Assembly (NCBI GenBank): GCA_014529385.2
Contig: CM043950.1
Coordinates: 64,810,935 to 64,870,934, forward strand
DNA from: Adiantum capillus-veneris
Lineage: Eukaryota > Streptophyta > Polypodiopsida > Polypodiales > Pteridaceae
Length of the DNA: 60,000 bases
Reading direction: 5' to 3'
Below, one piece after another: positions 33,591 to 44,666 of this stretch. A model generated the notes under the pieces. The model had not been told where the DNA came from and did not search any database. It saw nothing but the letters and a program-made list of their open reading frames with translations. How positions within the stretch are numbered: the first letter of the stretch is position 1; every line of letters begins with the position of its first letter. The position numbers and the translations under genes are program-made.

Positions 33591-34651
33591 CTCTCTCCTT
33601 GATACTGTGAATAGAGTGGTGGTTCTTGTAAATCCCTTAGCCCTCGTGCGGCTTGATAACCATCTCAATTTCGGTCCCGTTCCAATGTTGCACTCTGTCG
33701 AAGCCATGCCTGTAATGATGACTGAGTTGCTGGTTGGTTTGGTTGTTGAGTGTCTGCGGTCGGGTAGAATGTGAGGTCGCGTCATACTCCTCTGCTAGGG
33801 GTGTAGGTGGTTCTTGGCACTTCATCGGGATCATATGTTGATGCTCTTGGAATTGTAGCCTTTTCTAACTCCTCTGGGAGAATATGTTGGTATTCTCGCC
33901 CGTACCTATCAACAAAAACGATATCCTTCCCCATAGCAATTTCATAAGAGAATAAGTAAATAACCTTGTCTTTGCTTAACTCGTTTGGATATGGTTCTTT
34001 GCAGCGAAAGTAAGAGACTATTCCCTCGCTCTCATGCTTGTAAATTCCCACATTCTCATTATAAGTTGAAACCCTGGTTGTTTTCTTATCATACATAAAA
34101 ATCGCTCCAGGTCGATCAATGTTTGGAGGTGGTTCTTGAGTTTCTGAAACCATTTTCCCCTTCGCCACGTTATCTCCATATCTGTTGTAATCCTCATGGT
34201 TACTAACTATCAGATAGTGGTTCTCCTTTTTGTCTCGGAACCTATCTCCATCATCATAGACTCAAATTATCTCCAGTCTCTGAGCCGGCCTTTCTTCAAT
34301 ACAAATACACTTGCGTCCCCGATAGTCAGAATAAACTAGGTCTCCCGTCGAGTTTGTTCCTTCTAAGAAGATCACAGTGAACTTTGAATCATTCAAAGGA
34401 TTTAGGGAGGTGCTTCCTCTTGGCATTGTTCCGTCATAGGTGAAACCTCCTGGCTGTTGACTACCCATCATGAAGAAGGATTTGTCTGATGAAGTGTGAG
34501 TATCACTACCCTCCTCAATAATCTGTGCTAGTGGATCTAGCCTTGCCCGAGTTACACTTTCTTCGGTAGACACTAAGCTACCCTTGTCACCTGCCACCTT
34601 CTGATCTCTAAAAATGTATCTTCCTGATCTTAAATTCATCAAACTTAGCAA
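33591..34651 (-). pseudogene. N-terminal gag extension / pre-gag ORF remnants
   Basis: Two minus frames precede the capsid part. 34,651-34,262 starts MLSLMNLRSGRYIFRDQKVA and contains FLEGTNSTGDLVYSDYRGRK. 34,168-33,782 contains PGAIFMYDKKTTRVSTYNEN and AMGKDIVFVDRYGREYQHIL. Both share a SDYRGRK/VDRYGRE-like strand, hinting at an internal duplication. No known domain is recognised. They could be an extra ORF upstream of gag, as known from large Ty3 elements. Confidence 0.5.
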
Positions 34652-35055
34652 TGCAACTTATCACAAATCCAGCCACTCACCTAGCAAAGGATCAGTTTTT
34701 GCACAACTTCTTGCTTTGCCGCGCTAAATATACCTGTACACAAGTGTTTAATTTCGGCAATCGAATCAAAGCATTTAACCGCTAGAGGTGATCTTAGTAA
34801 TGATTGGTGTAACTGGAGAGTTAACCTCAACCACTACTTTATTTTATACACTGCGGATGTTCTGGATTAGGTCTGCTAATCTAGAACTGTGCTTCCCTCA
34901 GATGTTGGTCAATTTACCTGAAAAGTCTCAATTTTGTCTTTGCTCCGTCAAAAGGTCAAACAAGGTCACTTCTGAAAGAAGTTCTGGAACCCTTAAAGTC
35001 AAATAGAACCTCAGTGTATAAGCTCAGTCAAATTCTCTCTTCACTAAGTCCCAGT

Positions 35056-35923
35056 AGACATCCTACGCGTAGGATGTCTCCTGCTCTATTTTGCCTGGAT
35101 TTTTGCACTATGGATTTCCCTTGATATGCTGAGTCCACAACTCTTTTTACTTTTTGATTTGGACACCTATAAGCTGGTCAATGGATCAGAAATCTGTTCC
35201 AACAGCCTGCGGTTGGTCAAATTAGTCTAATCAACTCCAATTTGGACCAAAATTGGCTAGGAGGCTTGCCTCAGGCTATACAACACCTTGCTATGCCCAC
35301 AGTCTGTATCTAGCTTCAATTTCTTGCTTTAGACATTCTATGCGTAGCATGTCTTTTTGCTCAAAATGGCTTCAAATTCACATCACAGACTCCTCTTGAG
35401 GTGTTGATCACTTTGGTATGCTTAAATTTAGGGTTGGAGTGCCAGATCACCCAAAACACATCCTACACGTAGGATGTCTTTTTGGCCTGTTTGACCCCAG
35501 ACTTGACCCACAGCTTTCCCTTCATGTCAGAAACCCACTGGTATGCTTAGATTTTGGTTTGGGTTTTGAAAAGTCCCCAATTTTAGCTGTTCCTGTCTTT
35601 TTTAGTCAAAAGTGCTAAAGTCTACTTAGAACCCAATTTTCTCACCCAAATGAGATGAAACCTCTCTCAGTCACTCAATATATCATACAGATCATGCTCA
35701 TGCAGTCATCCTATGGTTTTGGTCTTAAAATAATACCTTGGCACAATTTGGGTAGGATATCCGGCAATTTCTTTCTATCTGGCCTTATCCTGTCAAGATA
35801 TGGTCAAATTTCCACTTTCCAAGTGAAAATAGGGTAAAACCTACCTTCTAAACACACTGGTCAAGTCAAAATTCCAAAATTCCCACCAGATTAGCATGTA
35901 GACATCCTACACGTAGGATGTCT
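35056..35923. repeat. Palindrome array in the 5' leader of the giant element
   Basis: 24-bp sites at 35,056-35,079 (perfect), 35,331-35,354 (degenerate), 35,456-35,479 and 35,900-35,923 (core ACACGT). All belong to the AGACATCCTACG-inverted family. Flanking text (TTTTGATTTGGACA, GACCCACAGCTTTCCCTTCATG) resembles the repeats at 22.4-23.2 kb, in the same orientation. They lie between PBS and the first ORF. Confidence 0.9.
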
Positions 35924-36444
35924 CCTGGCTTAAAATTAATTTTTTTCCTGACAGAAATGCTCCTGATGCTCTGCAGCTCTATCAGAAACACTCACAGTAA
36001 CTTTTGGAGTTCAATTCAGCTTTCAAACACACTTTTGCGTCTTTTACAACCTTGTGATGAATCTAATAAGCAAGTATACATGCATGAAGTGCTCTAGATC
36101 CTGAGTCATGATGTCCTCCTTACTCTACTCCTACTCATCATGTGAAATGGTGATAATGGTGTTTTGGTTGCTTCCTGGCCTCTCCGGACTCTCAAGCTCT
36201 CCTTTCACCGCTTCTACCACTCCAACTCCTACTCTTTACAACACAACTCAACTAAAAACTACCTAAGTCTACCTAAATCTACCTAAGTCGAAGGATCTAG
36301 GCCAGACACACGCCCCCTAGACTCCCTCTAATACCTAGAGAGTCCTCCACCCTCTGATCCTATCTAAATGTAAAACAAGACTCTTGGCTAGCGAAAGAAT
36401 CCCTATCCTCAAGGACTAGTCTCGGTCACCTACCTAAGGTTTTC

Positions 36445-36464
36445 ATTCCCGGCAACGACACCAA
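36445..36464 (-). promoter_or_regulatory. Primer-binding site
   Basis: One base after the LTR end the minus strand reads TGGTGTCGTTGCCGGGAAT. It is close to the TGGCGCCGTTGCCGGGGA site complementary to plant tRNA-Asp, used by Athila/Tat elements, with two or three changes. Confidence 0.75.
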
Positions 36465-37392
36465 TGTTGGACGGGTACGTCGCGACGGACGTCAGCACAA
36501 CAAGAACTCACCTAACAAGATTTGTCAGCTAAGGATGAAGCTCGACCCACAGGCGCGTGGAAGAAAGCATAGGGTGTCAACCTACACTCAACCGACTCCT
36601 AACTAATTCCTACAGAGGTCTCTACCCAATGTCTAAGCTACAGCCTTCAGGAGTGCATAAGAGGAAACTTCCTACAACGTTTTCTAGAGCCGAATACCCA
36701 TCAAACAATCTTGAAACACCACAGAACTTGAAGGAGGCCCTACTAACACCAATAGGTCGCTCTCCCTAAGGTCTATGAACCAAAATCCCAACCTAAAACA
36801 CCTGGTGCAAAATCACGTAGGATGTCTGGCCAAAATCTGCAGGTCGTTATTTCCAAAAACTAAAGTGCCTAATGTGTAGCTCTACTCAATGCGAACGCGA
36901 GGATATGCTGCAATGAAAATTCAGACAACGTATGCTCACTGAATCACCAAATGAAGCTCGTAGATGGAGCTCACAAAACCGGACCGTACGCGCGCAATGT
37001 AGGTATTGGCACATAGCTGTCGTCGTGGGCAACACGCTGCACTTCTCCGCACTCGATTCTGACCACCGGTGCGTGCGTAGCGTCAAGATGAAGCTCTCAC
37101 TCTCCCTCGTACACAGTACGCTCACTCACAGACTTCAAACTTTTTTAAAATGACAAAACGTCCTTCATTAAGGCCAAAAAGTGGTATAAATATCTTACAA
37201 TTCTCAAACCCTAATGTTCCAACTTAACCATCTACTCAATCTAAATGTCAAAACTGGGATACAATCTGGAAACTTCTGTAAGCCCCAATATTTACAAAGG
37301 TGAAATGTCGGGTTTTCTCAATAAATGAATAATTTAAAAAAAAATAATCTGCCGAGCAGTCATTTTCTGTAGGGTGTGTCCAGCTTCTAACA
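36465..37392 (-). repeat. 5' LTR of the giant element
   Basis: Partner of 17,033-17,961. It carries the half-palindrome ACGTAGGATGTCT at 36,815-36,827, as in the other LTR. Confidence 0.9.
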
Positions 37393-38290
37393 ACGATGCC
37401 GTGGAAAACTAGGAGGTGATGTTTGCAACTTTAAGACTGCGTGCTAGAAAGCATGTTGTCTGAGGACCTCTTTCACTCGATTGCTTTGTGCACACACTTT
37501 AACCTCTTTAACTTGACCCTTGAAAGCCTCCACGAAATCATTGTGTTGCCTCATCTTCCTGCTCCTTGTCTACAATAGTACCCAGCTCCTGATAGTTATT
37601 CTAGATGGTGTCCCTGACTGATCATCTATAGTATAACTATTAAAAATGGTAACAGAGTCATTGTAGTGCTAGGCCTTCCAGAGGTAGTCATGGTGTGCAC
37701 TAGAACATAGAGTAGAGTTACTCAAAGTTTTGAGAGGGAAGACAGTTTTGAGAGGGAAGTAGCGTTACTCAAAGTTACATTTGGGCGGGAACAGAGATAC
37801 TAGATGGAGCCTTCAATGCAAGTTCTGAAACTCTTCGGTACATAGTTAATACAGTTTATGACATTTACACTTTGACATCATATTAGAGAGTTTGAGACTT
37901 TAGAACCAAATTGGGAATCACCAATGTCTTGAAGATTTGGCCATATGAAGAAATTTCAAACTATTTTTTAAAACTAAAGCCTTCCACTTGAAAAGATCTT
38001 TCAAGCCATGCTCTCAAAACTTTTGCTAAGATTTGACCATGTGGTCAAATCTTAAGTTGTTGTTGAAAGTGGGAGTTTGAAAATTCTCAAATTCACTAAT
38101 ATGGTGTTAACTATTTGAAAGTGTGACATTGTATAATTTGAATAACAAAATTTTTGTTTTTCCTTACTTTCTCAACTAGTTTCACTCTAAAATGCTGATT
38201 TTCAACGTAACGTTAGCCTCCTCCTCATTGGTTGAGGACCACTCTCTCTCTAGAACTAAAAGGCCCAAAACTGAGTCCAAAGTTCTCCTA
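37393..38290. other. Right flank of the giant element, no clear gene
   Basis: Starts with the target duplication ACGAT. Minus-strand fragments such as ELGTIVDKEQEDEATQ look protein-like and could continue the unrecognised locus interrupted at 17,032. The AT-rich part 37,880-38,200 holds nothing recognisable. Confidence 0.4.
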
Positions 38291-38292
38291 AT

Positions 38293-38522
38293 TTGTGGAC
38301 GGAAATCGACAAATTTAAGTTCTGGTTTGTGCCGTTAGTGATCCGAGGGAAAGCCAAAGCTTGGTTCAAGGGGTTGGAAGTTCTCGATCATCAATCATGG
38401 AAGTTGGTTCAAGGTCATTTTATCCAAGACTTCAAGAAAAGGAGTTCACTTGCAGATTGGGATGCAAAGTTCAAGGTATTGAAGCAAGATGTACATGAAT
38501 AATTCAACGTGTTTTTAGATAG
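38293..38522 (+). pseudogene. Gag fragment of another LTR retrotransposon
   Basis: A 69-codon plus-strand frame: FWFVPLVIRGKAKAWFKGLE then WKLVQGHFIQDFKK and ADWDAKFKVLKQ, the capsid motif L.GKAKAWF..L...SW..L...F...F. It is cut at 38,522 by the LTR of the second accessory-type element. No protease or RT follows. Confidence 0.6.
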
Positions 38523-39138
38523 TGTTGGCGGATCTGCCACACAAGCAAATGCTAGCATAGTGAGAACTAAACCAGCATAGCAAACTGTCGGCCAAGGATG
38601 TAGCTCAACCCGTAGGCACATTGAATCAAACAGATGGTTGTTAATCACATACTCGACCTTCTAAGACAATCACTATTATAGGAAATCGAACCCTAAGATC
38701 CTATGTGCTTGTAATTTCAAAACAATCCACAATGCTCAGGCTACCAAAATTAAGACCAAAAGTTCTCAAATCATCTTGAATCTCACAGGTTACTCGAGGT
38801 CACTACCCTATGGACTTTGACACTATATCCTGTTCGTAACCACTTGGTGCAACAAAAATGTATGAAGATAGGTAGTCTATGGCAAGTGACCGTTTCTCAA
38901 CTTGTATGATCCTAATGTGTGGGCTCTACTCACCCCAAACTTATCGGTATAAAGGATTTGCAAAACAAACACACGTTTTGCAAGATAACTCACCCAGAAG
39001 ATCGTGGGATCTCGTCTTACAACAGAATAAAAAATCTGCAAGCTTGGTGTTGACGCATAGCCCTCACCGTTGCTAACCTGTTGATGGTGTCGGCTTTGCA
39101 ATGGCTACCCCATAGTGCATGTAGCAAAGAGATAAGAC

Positions 39139-39191
<53 letters not shown>

Positions 39192-39200
39192 AATTACACA
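38523..39200 (-). repeat. Diverged LTR remnant of the truncated relative
   Basis: TGTTGGCGGATCTGCCAC, GAGAACTAAACCAGCATAG, CTGTCGGCCAAGGATGTAGC and CTAATGTGTGGGCTCTACTC align in order with the giant element's LTR (TGTTGGACGG..., GCTAAGGATGAAGC, CTAATGTGTAGCTCTACTC). A (CT)n tract at 39,140-39,188 interrupts the end. The PPT and the last part of the accessory ORF have been lost next to it. Confidence 0.7.
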
Positions 39201-39267
39201 GACATGGCACAATAAACGCAATAGTTTGATAAATTCAAAAGTTTGCTTAGGGTTACAAAACTTTGGC

Positions 39268-42236
39268 TTATACACATTCCTCTTTAGAGGATCGTTCCCA
39301 CCAAAAATGATCTCTTGATCTCTCAACCAGACATACGAGGTATGCTGGGTACTTTGTGAGACATCCTTTTTGCCATTTAAGCTGTGAGTCTACTATTATC
39401 TTGGAGACTTCTTGATCTTTTATGTCACCCTTGAATAATGGTGTCATCTCCTTTGCCTGTATGTGCTTCTTCATTGTAAGCACTTCATATTTAAGAAAAG
39501 GGCAGGGGAGGGATGGTTGTATCCATTCCTCTCTTATCACATTTGTGTCTAGATTTAGAACTCCCACAGAGTGTATCATCCTCTGCTCCTACTCTATGGT
39601 TGCTTTAGCAATTTCTTGAATGGCCTTCTCTATTACTGTGGAGACGGGCCTCCTCTTCAACTGTTAGCTCCTTCCCTACTTCTTGGATTTGTGGAGGTAT
39701 CTCCACCAATATAGGTTCTTTTGAGATTTCTTGAATCTTGATAAGCTCTTGCTAGGTGTTGACTCTTGAATCGCTTGGACCCGGATATGTAGTTTTGCTT
39801 CGTGCCCACTCTACTTCTTACCTCAATTCTGCTAGTTGTTGTTGCACCTTCTCGTCTCTTCTTGTTGCCTCTTTTGCGTTGTTGATTAGCATGATCTTGC
39901 AAGATCTCCAATTGTTGTTTTGGCTCGTCACTCTCTTTTTGTAGCTTTTGCTTATGTGCTTTTTATCTTTCTTCAACTGCTAAAGAACCTTTTGCAATAT
40001 GTATTCTTTGCCTTTGCTCCAAATTTAACTCCTTTTGCAAAGCCGCAATCTGGGCTTTCAAGACTTGTATAGCCTGGTTGTTTGCTCTTGCACTTGCTCT
40101 AGCAGCCCTTGGGGTTCCACTCAACCCTTGTATGGTTAGCTCTTGGAGGTCTAACTTGTCCTTCAACTCCATAATCTCATCTTCACCTGATTTCAACTCA
40201 TCTTTAGTCCTCTCTTTCTACTCTTGTAGGTTGGTGATCTCCTTTGACACTTCAGATATCTACAATGTGACGGTATCCCTCTCAGCTTCAGCTTCCTATA
40301 GGATTTTTCTTTGTGCTTCTTGCTCTTTTGCTGCACTTTTTTCTCTTTGAATATATATTTGTAGTTCTCTTTTGAGGTTGTCATGCTCCTTCATCAAATT
40401 CTCTTCTCTTGTTTTGAGCATACTGTTTTCTTCTACCATAGTAAGAGATCTCTTTTGGATTCGGTCTAAAATCTAGTGGGCAGCTCTCACATCTTCTTTG
40501 TTAGCTGCTACCACACTCCTTGCTATTGGCTTTGGTAGTGTTCCAGCTAAGGGGACTTGGTGGCCCATACTTAACAACACTCCCATAGGAGGAGGATGCC
40601 ATGGACTCTCTAGATGCCTTTATCTTGGCAGTGGTGGGATTGGTACCAACCCTGGTACTCCCGATGGTGATATATGCAATTCAGGTGCCCTTCCTTGTGT
40701 ACCTTTGTCATGTGGTTTCCCCTCAACCTTTTCTTCTCTTTTTGGAGCCCATGGTGGGATAGAGATGCCATATACTGCCTCAAAAGCATTCGTAGATGTG
40801 TATCCAACTTTAAGAAGATCGTCATAGGTGCTTCTATTGGTCTTTTCTTTATCCTCTTGTGTTGGCTTGAGCTTTAATGCCTAAGTTGTAAAGGGCTTTG
40901 GGCTTGGTGGTCAGGGGAATTCAGGGGGAGACTCTAGTGATGTTGCACTTACTCCCTTAGTCTTGGTATCTCTTTATTCTTTTTCTCCCTTTGCTTTCGA
41001 CTGCTCTTGAAGTTTCCTCTTAATATCCATCACTTCTTTAGTGATGAAGGGTTCAAGATCTTGCTATTCAATCAATCACTGAGAATCTTCATACGTTTTG
41101 ATGTAGTGATCAAATTGATCCTCCAGGGGTCAAGAGGAACTGCCACCCATTTTCTTTGGTTCTGGCATCCAATACTCTTTGGAATCCCTTTTGAATGCTC
41201 GCTCGGCCTTGAATTTCTCTATCCTGCTTTTTATGTCGACCGCCTTCTAATTGATGGTTTCCCTTGGTCTGTCCTCCTTGGACATTATCGTTTTCCCTTT
41301 TTTCTTTTGTGGCTCCTCTTCCTTTTCTTCTTGCACTATCTCCAACTTTCTCCTAAGCCGTGTAGAGACAGGTGGTGCAGTTATTGCTAAGGGTTCATCT
41401 TCTATATCTTCTTTTAGTCTCAGGTCCTCGTTCTGGGTGGGTGGTTCTGGCCACTTCCCTCTTGCCCCAATAGATTCATATGCAATCTTGGCCAAGATCT
41501 TCACTTCACCAATGTATTTGGGCTTATCAGTCCCCAAGTTCACTACCTGCTCATGTATATAGTGGGCATAGTTCACATCTTTTGGTACATTGCTCCTCAA
41601 TTTCCAAGTGAAAGTGGTTGCAATGGCATGAGGTGTGGTTGTGTACTTTTGTGGTCTCTTATTGCAGATATGGAAAAATTGGTTGTATAGCTTGCAGATG
41701 CTAATTGACCTTGGATCCACTAGGTCTTCAGAAGTTGGGTTGGTTTTCTTCTGAGAGTACACCTCTACTACGCCTCTTCTTTGTCTGATAGAGCTACCTT
41801 TGTTGTGAATTCCCAAAGGATTGGCAATGATCTGAGGTGTAATGGTGACTTCTTTGCTTTCTCCCTCAAGTGTCCTGAGGACCGTTGTGCCATCTTTCTT
41901 GATTGTGGTGGTCAACTCATAAACTCTTTGGAAATCAACGCCAGCCTAATGTGAAAAATCCATGCAGATACACTCTTTCTAGGTGATTGAGGATGCCCTC
42001 TTTACTTGCATATTCATTGAGTTCTCTAGTAACCATCTCACATCCACAATGTTGCCTTGCAGATCTCTAAAAGTTCCTTGGTATAGATTTATACCTTCTG
42101 CTTCTAGGGTGACTTTGTCCATCCATGCTTTGGCCGGCTTCAATGTCTCATTGGGAATTGCAAATGTCTCTATTGCTGCAATGATATCTTTTAAGGAGAT
42201 CCTTTTCTTCTTTACTGGGGACTTGCCAACTTCCAT
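39268..42236 (-). pseudogene. Accessory coiled-coil ORF (copy 2)
   Basis: Starts MEVGKSPVKKKRISLKDIIA, parallel to MATEKSPTKKRRMTIKDYLE of copy 1. Shared blocks in order: IETFAIPNETLKPAKAWMDK; YQGTFRDLQGNIVDVRWL; VVEVYSQKKTNPTSEDLVDP; LYNQFFHICNKRPQKYTTTP; IATTFTW; NYAHYIHEQVVNLGTDKPKY; GARGKWPEPPTQNEDLRLKE; STRLRRKLEIVQEE. A coiled-coil region (40,200-39,960, ALQKELNLEQRQR) and EEWIQPSLPCPFLKYEVLT with IIVDSQLKWQKGCLTKYPAY end it at 39,268, where copy 1 continues for ~170 more residues. Many stops and shifts break it. Conservation of blocks between two diverged copies shows it was once a selected protein. Confidence 0.8.
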
Positions 42237-42245
42237 GGACCCTAC

Positions 42246-42270
42246 CTGCACTCCAAGTCCAAAAGTTAGC
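42246..42270 (-). promoter_or_regulatory. Conserved branch point and 3' splice site (copy 2)
   Basis: The minus strand reads CGCTAACTTTTGGACTTGGA then GTGCAG/GTAGGGTCCATGG. The CTAAC branch point at 42,265-42,269 lies 20 nt before the AG and the accessory ATG follows. It corresponds to 22,201-22,230. Confidence 0.55.
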
Positions 42271-42405
42271 GTATTTTTACTAATCTGACAATTGATCAAC
42301 TTCTAGCTATCCAAATGATTTCAAAATTGAATCACAAGCTAATTAGGGCCTAAGGATACTATGTAGGTCGTCGAAAGTTAATTTAGGGACTCATTTTATG
42401 CTATG

Positions 42406-43284
42406 AGACATCATACGTGTATGATGTCTATGTGCTCTGAATGAGGTGATATTTCACCTATGCATAGCCTATAGCAAGTACATCACATATATATGACTGG
42501 AATGAGATTTGAACAAGTAATGGGTAATATTTTGTCTTAGAATCTCTTTTCTATATCTGAAGTGGTAATATGACTATATTTTGGGTATATGAGGTTCAAA
42601 TGACTTGAAACTTGTGGTAGGGACTCATGAGCATAAGATGAGAACATTGGGTAGGCCAATACCCCTTCAGGTTGACAATTTGACACTTTGGGACATCACA
42701 CCCATATGATGTCTTTTGTGTGCAAACAATTGGAAACTCATAGAGTAGGATGTCCATAGCATGTGCATGGTGCATATAGCATCAGATTTGAAATTGAGCT
42801 TGCATTTGAATATTAGAAGCCATGAATGGGGTTTATACGCTTTGTTTTCTACAATATGGGTGAAAAAGGGTCAAATTGATGTCCAAATATGACGAGAATT
42901 GGCGGGAAAGCTAATAAAGATATGATAAATGTATTTGAGATCTCAAAAACACTACACGATGTCAAATTTAGGGGTCTAGACATCATACGCGTATGTCTAG
43001 GTTGGATTTTTTGGCTCAAACTTGGTGTACAACTTGCTCATGATGTGTGCATTAGACTGATGTGTTCAGAAATTAATTTGAATAATGATTCATGTGCCCG
43101 AGACCATAGAAGGTTTTTCTGACTCTTTGATTTGTAAAACAAAGTGTATGATGACCAAAACATGCCCATTCATGCTAAAACTTGGTGTAGAGGCTATATA
43201 TGCCATGGTGTTGAATTTTGGATACTCAAAATGCTGATAGAACCTCTCTATGATAGGTCTAGACATCATATGCATATGATGTCT
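42406..43284. repeat. Palindrome array upstream of accessory ORF (copy 2)
   Basis: Sites at 42,406-42,429 (AGACATCATACG plus near-complement, one mismatch), 42,691-42,714 (partly degenerate), 42,978-42,998 (three bases lost) and 43,261-43,284 (perfect, AGACATCATATG plus complement). Spacings are 285, 287 and 283. Relative to copy 1 the inner bases changed on both arms together. Confidence 0.9.
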
Positions 43285-44420
43285 ACTCTTGGAAAATTGA
43301 TATATGAGCATTGGGGTATGATGTATATGCTAGGTGCATGCCTTATGCCAAGTTTTTCTGAGTATAGAGTACTCTTTCTATGGATAAGACCATTTTTCCC
43401 CCAAAGACTCTTACTCAACGATTTTTGGCTAAATGTTGGCTTCACGTGGTCCAATTTTCATAAAACTTGGTATGTGAGCTGAACATAATGAAGAGTCTGG
43501 AAAAATTACCATTTGTATGTGTAAAAATACCAGTCGATGTTTAGAATGCAAAACTTTTGTTTTGAAGCATTGGGAAGATCAGTGCTAGGCCTAAGCCCCT
43601 TTAGCTCTGTTTCAATTTTAAAATTCACTAGATTTCTCTTGAGCTTGATCACCTAAGCTTGTAGATGCTATGTGACACCTTTCCATGGCTTCAGTGTAGC
43701 TTTATGACTTATGGATGTCATTTTTAGCGATTTGTTGCTCAGAATACATCTTTTAGTTAGGTCATGGTCGGTGATGACTTTCCTTGATGTTTGACAATAT
43801 GTTTTGGTTGTCGATGGTATGTCGATGATGCTCGTGAATTTTGTGGCAAACGAGCACACCGCTTGGCCGTGAGAGTGAAATGATGCTTTGTCTGTCCAAA
43901 GCCTACCTCAATGTTTTGACCTACTTTTTGATGATTGATCATGGAGAAACTTACAAATGCTTCTGGACAATCTTAAGCAGCAGCTATACCTGAAGTTTCA
44001 TGCCATTTTTTTGGCTTATCCTTGCCTGGCTTTTGCAGGGCATGAGAGGTTAGGGTTTTTCTTAATGACCTAAACCAACATTGGAGGGCATAGAAATTCT
44101 CATCTATTAACCCCTATCAAGTCTTATAGAGATCGGGTTAGTGGTTGTTGAGCTACGATCCCTTTCCAATCTCTACCCACCGATGCCACATTGGTGCTTT
44201 CGTGAGTTTTTGAGTTGAAGTTAGCGTTGAACAAGAAGAGCACATCGTAATGAGCCTACCTCTCATGTTTGTCACTGACCAATACCTCGTGTGCATGGTA
44301 CAAAGATGTAGAAGGTCCGCATGCTCTAGGTCTCTTAAGCTCTTCTCTAACTGTGAACAGTGGAAATGAGGTAGTAAGTGGAAGCGCTTCAAAAAGGAGG
44401 TGAAGGGTTTTGATTTCAGT

Positions 44421-44666
44421 TATAATTGTAGAATGGTCCGGTGAAACTTTTACTTCTCAACCTCCTCTATTGTGAGCTTGATTTTCCCTTAGGTAACTAC
44501 TCGCGCTCGCCGTGACTGCGATTGACGTAATGATAACTGCCCCTTGTAAGTGGGTAGGATTAATGGCTATTGGTGGAGGTTTACGGGAGGTGTCGGGTTG
44601 CAGCCGCCATGCAAGAAAGCTATGGATATGCAGGTGTAGTTAATCAAGGGAGAAAAGATAAACTAG
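44421..44666. other. Short unassigned stretch before the Tat-type element
   Basis: Nothing recognisable. It ends with ACTAG (44,662-44,666), the left target duplication of the element that follows. Confidence 0.5.

Larger units (their letters stand above)
17033..37392 (-). mobile_element. Giant (~20.4 kb) Ty3/gypsy retrotransposon with accessory 3' ORFs
   Basis: Flanked by ~930-bp LTRs (17,033-17,961 and 36,465-37,392) that begin TGTTA and end TAACA-inverted (TGTTAGAAGC...GTCCAACA on the minus strand). The target duplications are ATGAT (17,028-17,032) and ACGAT (37,393-37,397), one mismatch. PBS and PPT abut the LTRs correctly. Order on the minus strand: leader with palindromes, gag, knuckles, PR, RT, RNase H, zinc-binding modules, integrase, second PR, palindromes, accessory ORF. 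I see no extra Tat-type RNase H, which points to an Athila-like branch (inference). LTRs differ by roughly 5 % by eye, and coding regions carry stops, so it is old and inactive. A 763-bp solo LTR is nested inside. Confidence 0.85.
38523..44420 (-). mobile_element. Truncated relative of the giant element (3' half only)
   Basis: The same order as 17.0-24.2 kb: an LTR-like end (TGTTGGCGGATC..., 38,523), the accessory ORF (39,268-42,236), splice block, palindrome array and the shared spacer to about 44,400. The 5' half (gag-pol, other LTR) is absent. Nucleotide similarity is clear but low, so it is a different subfamily. Confidence 0.75.
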
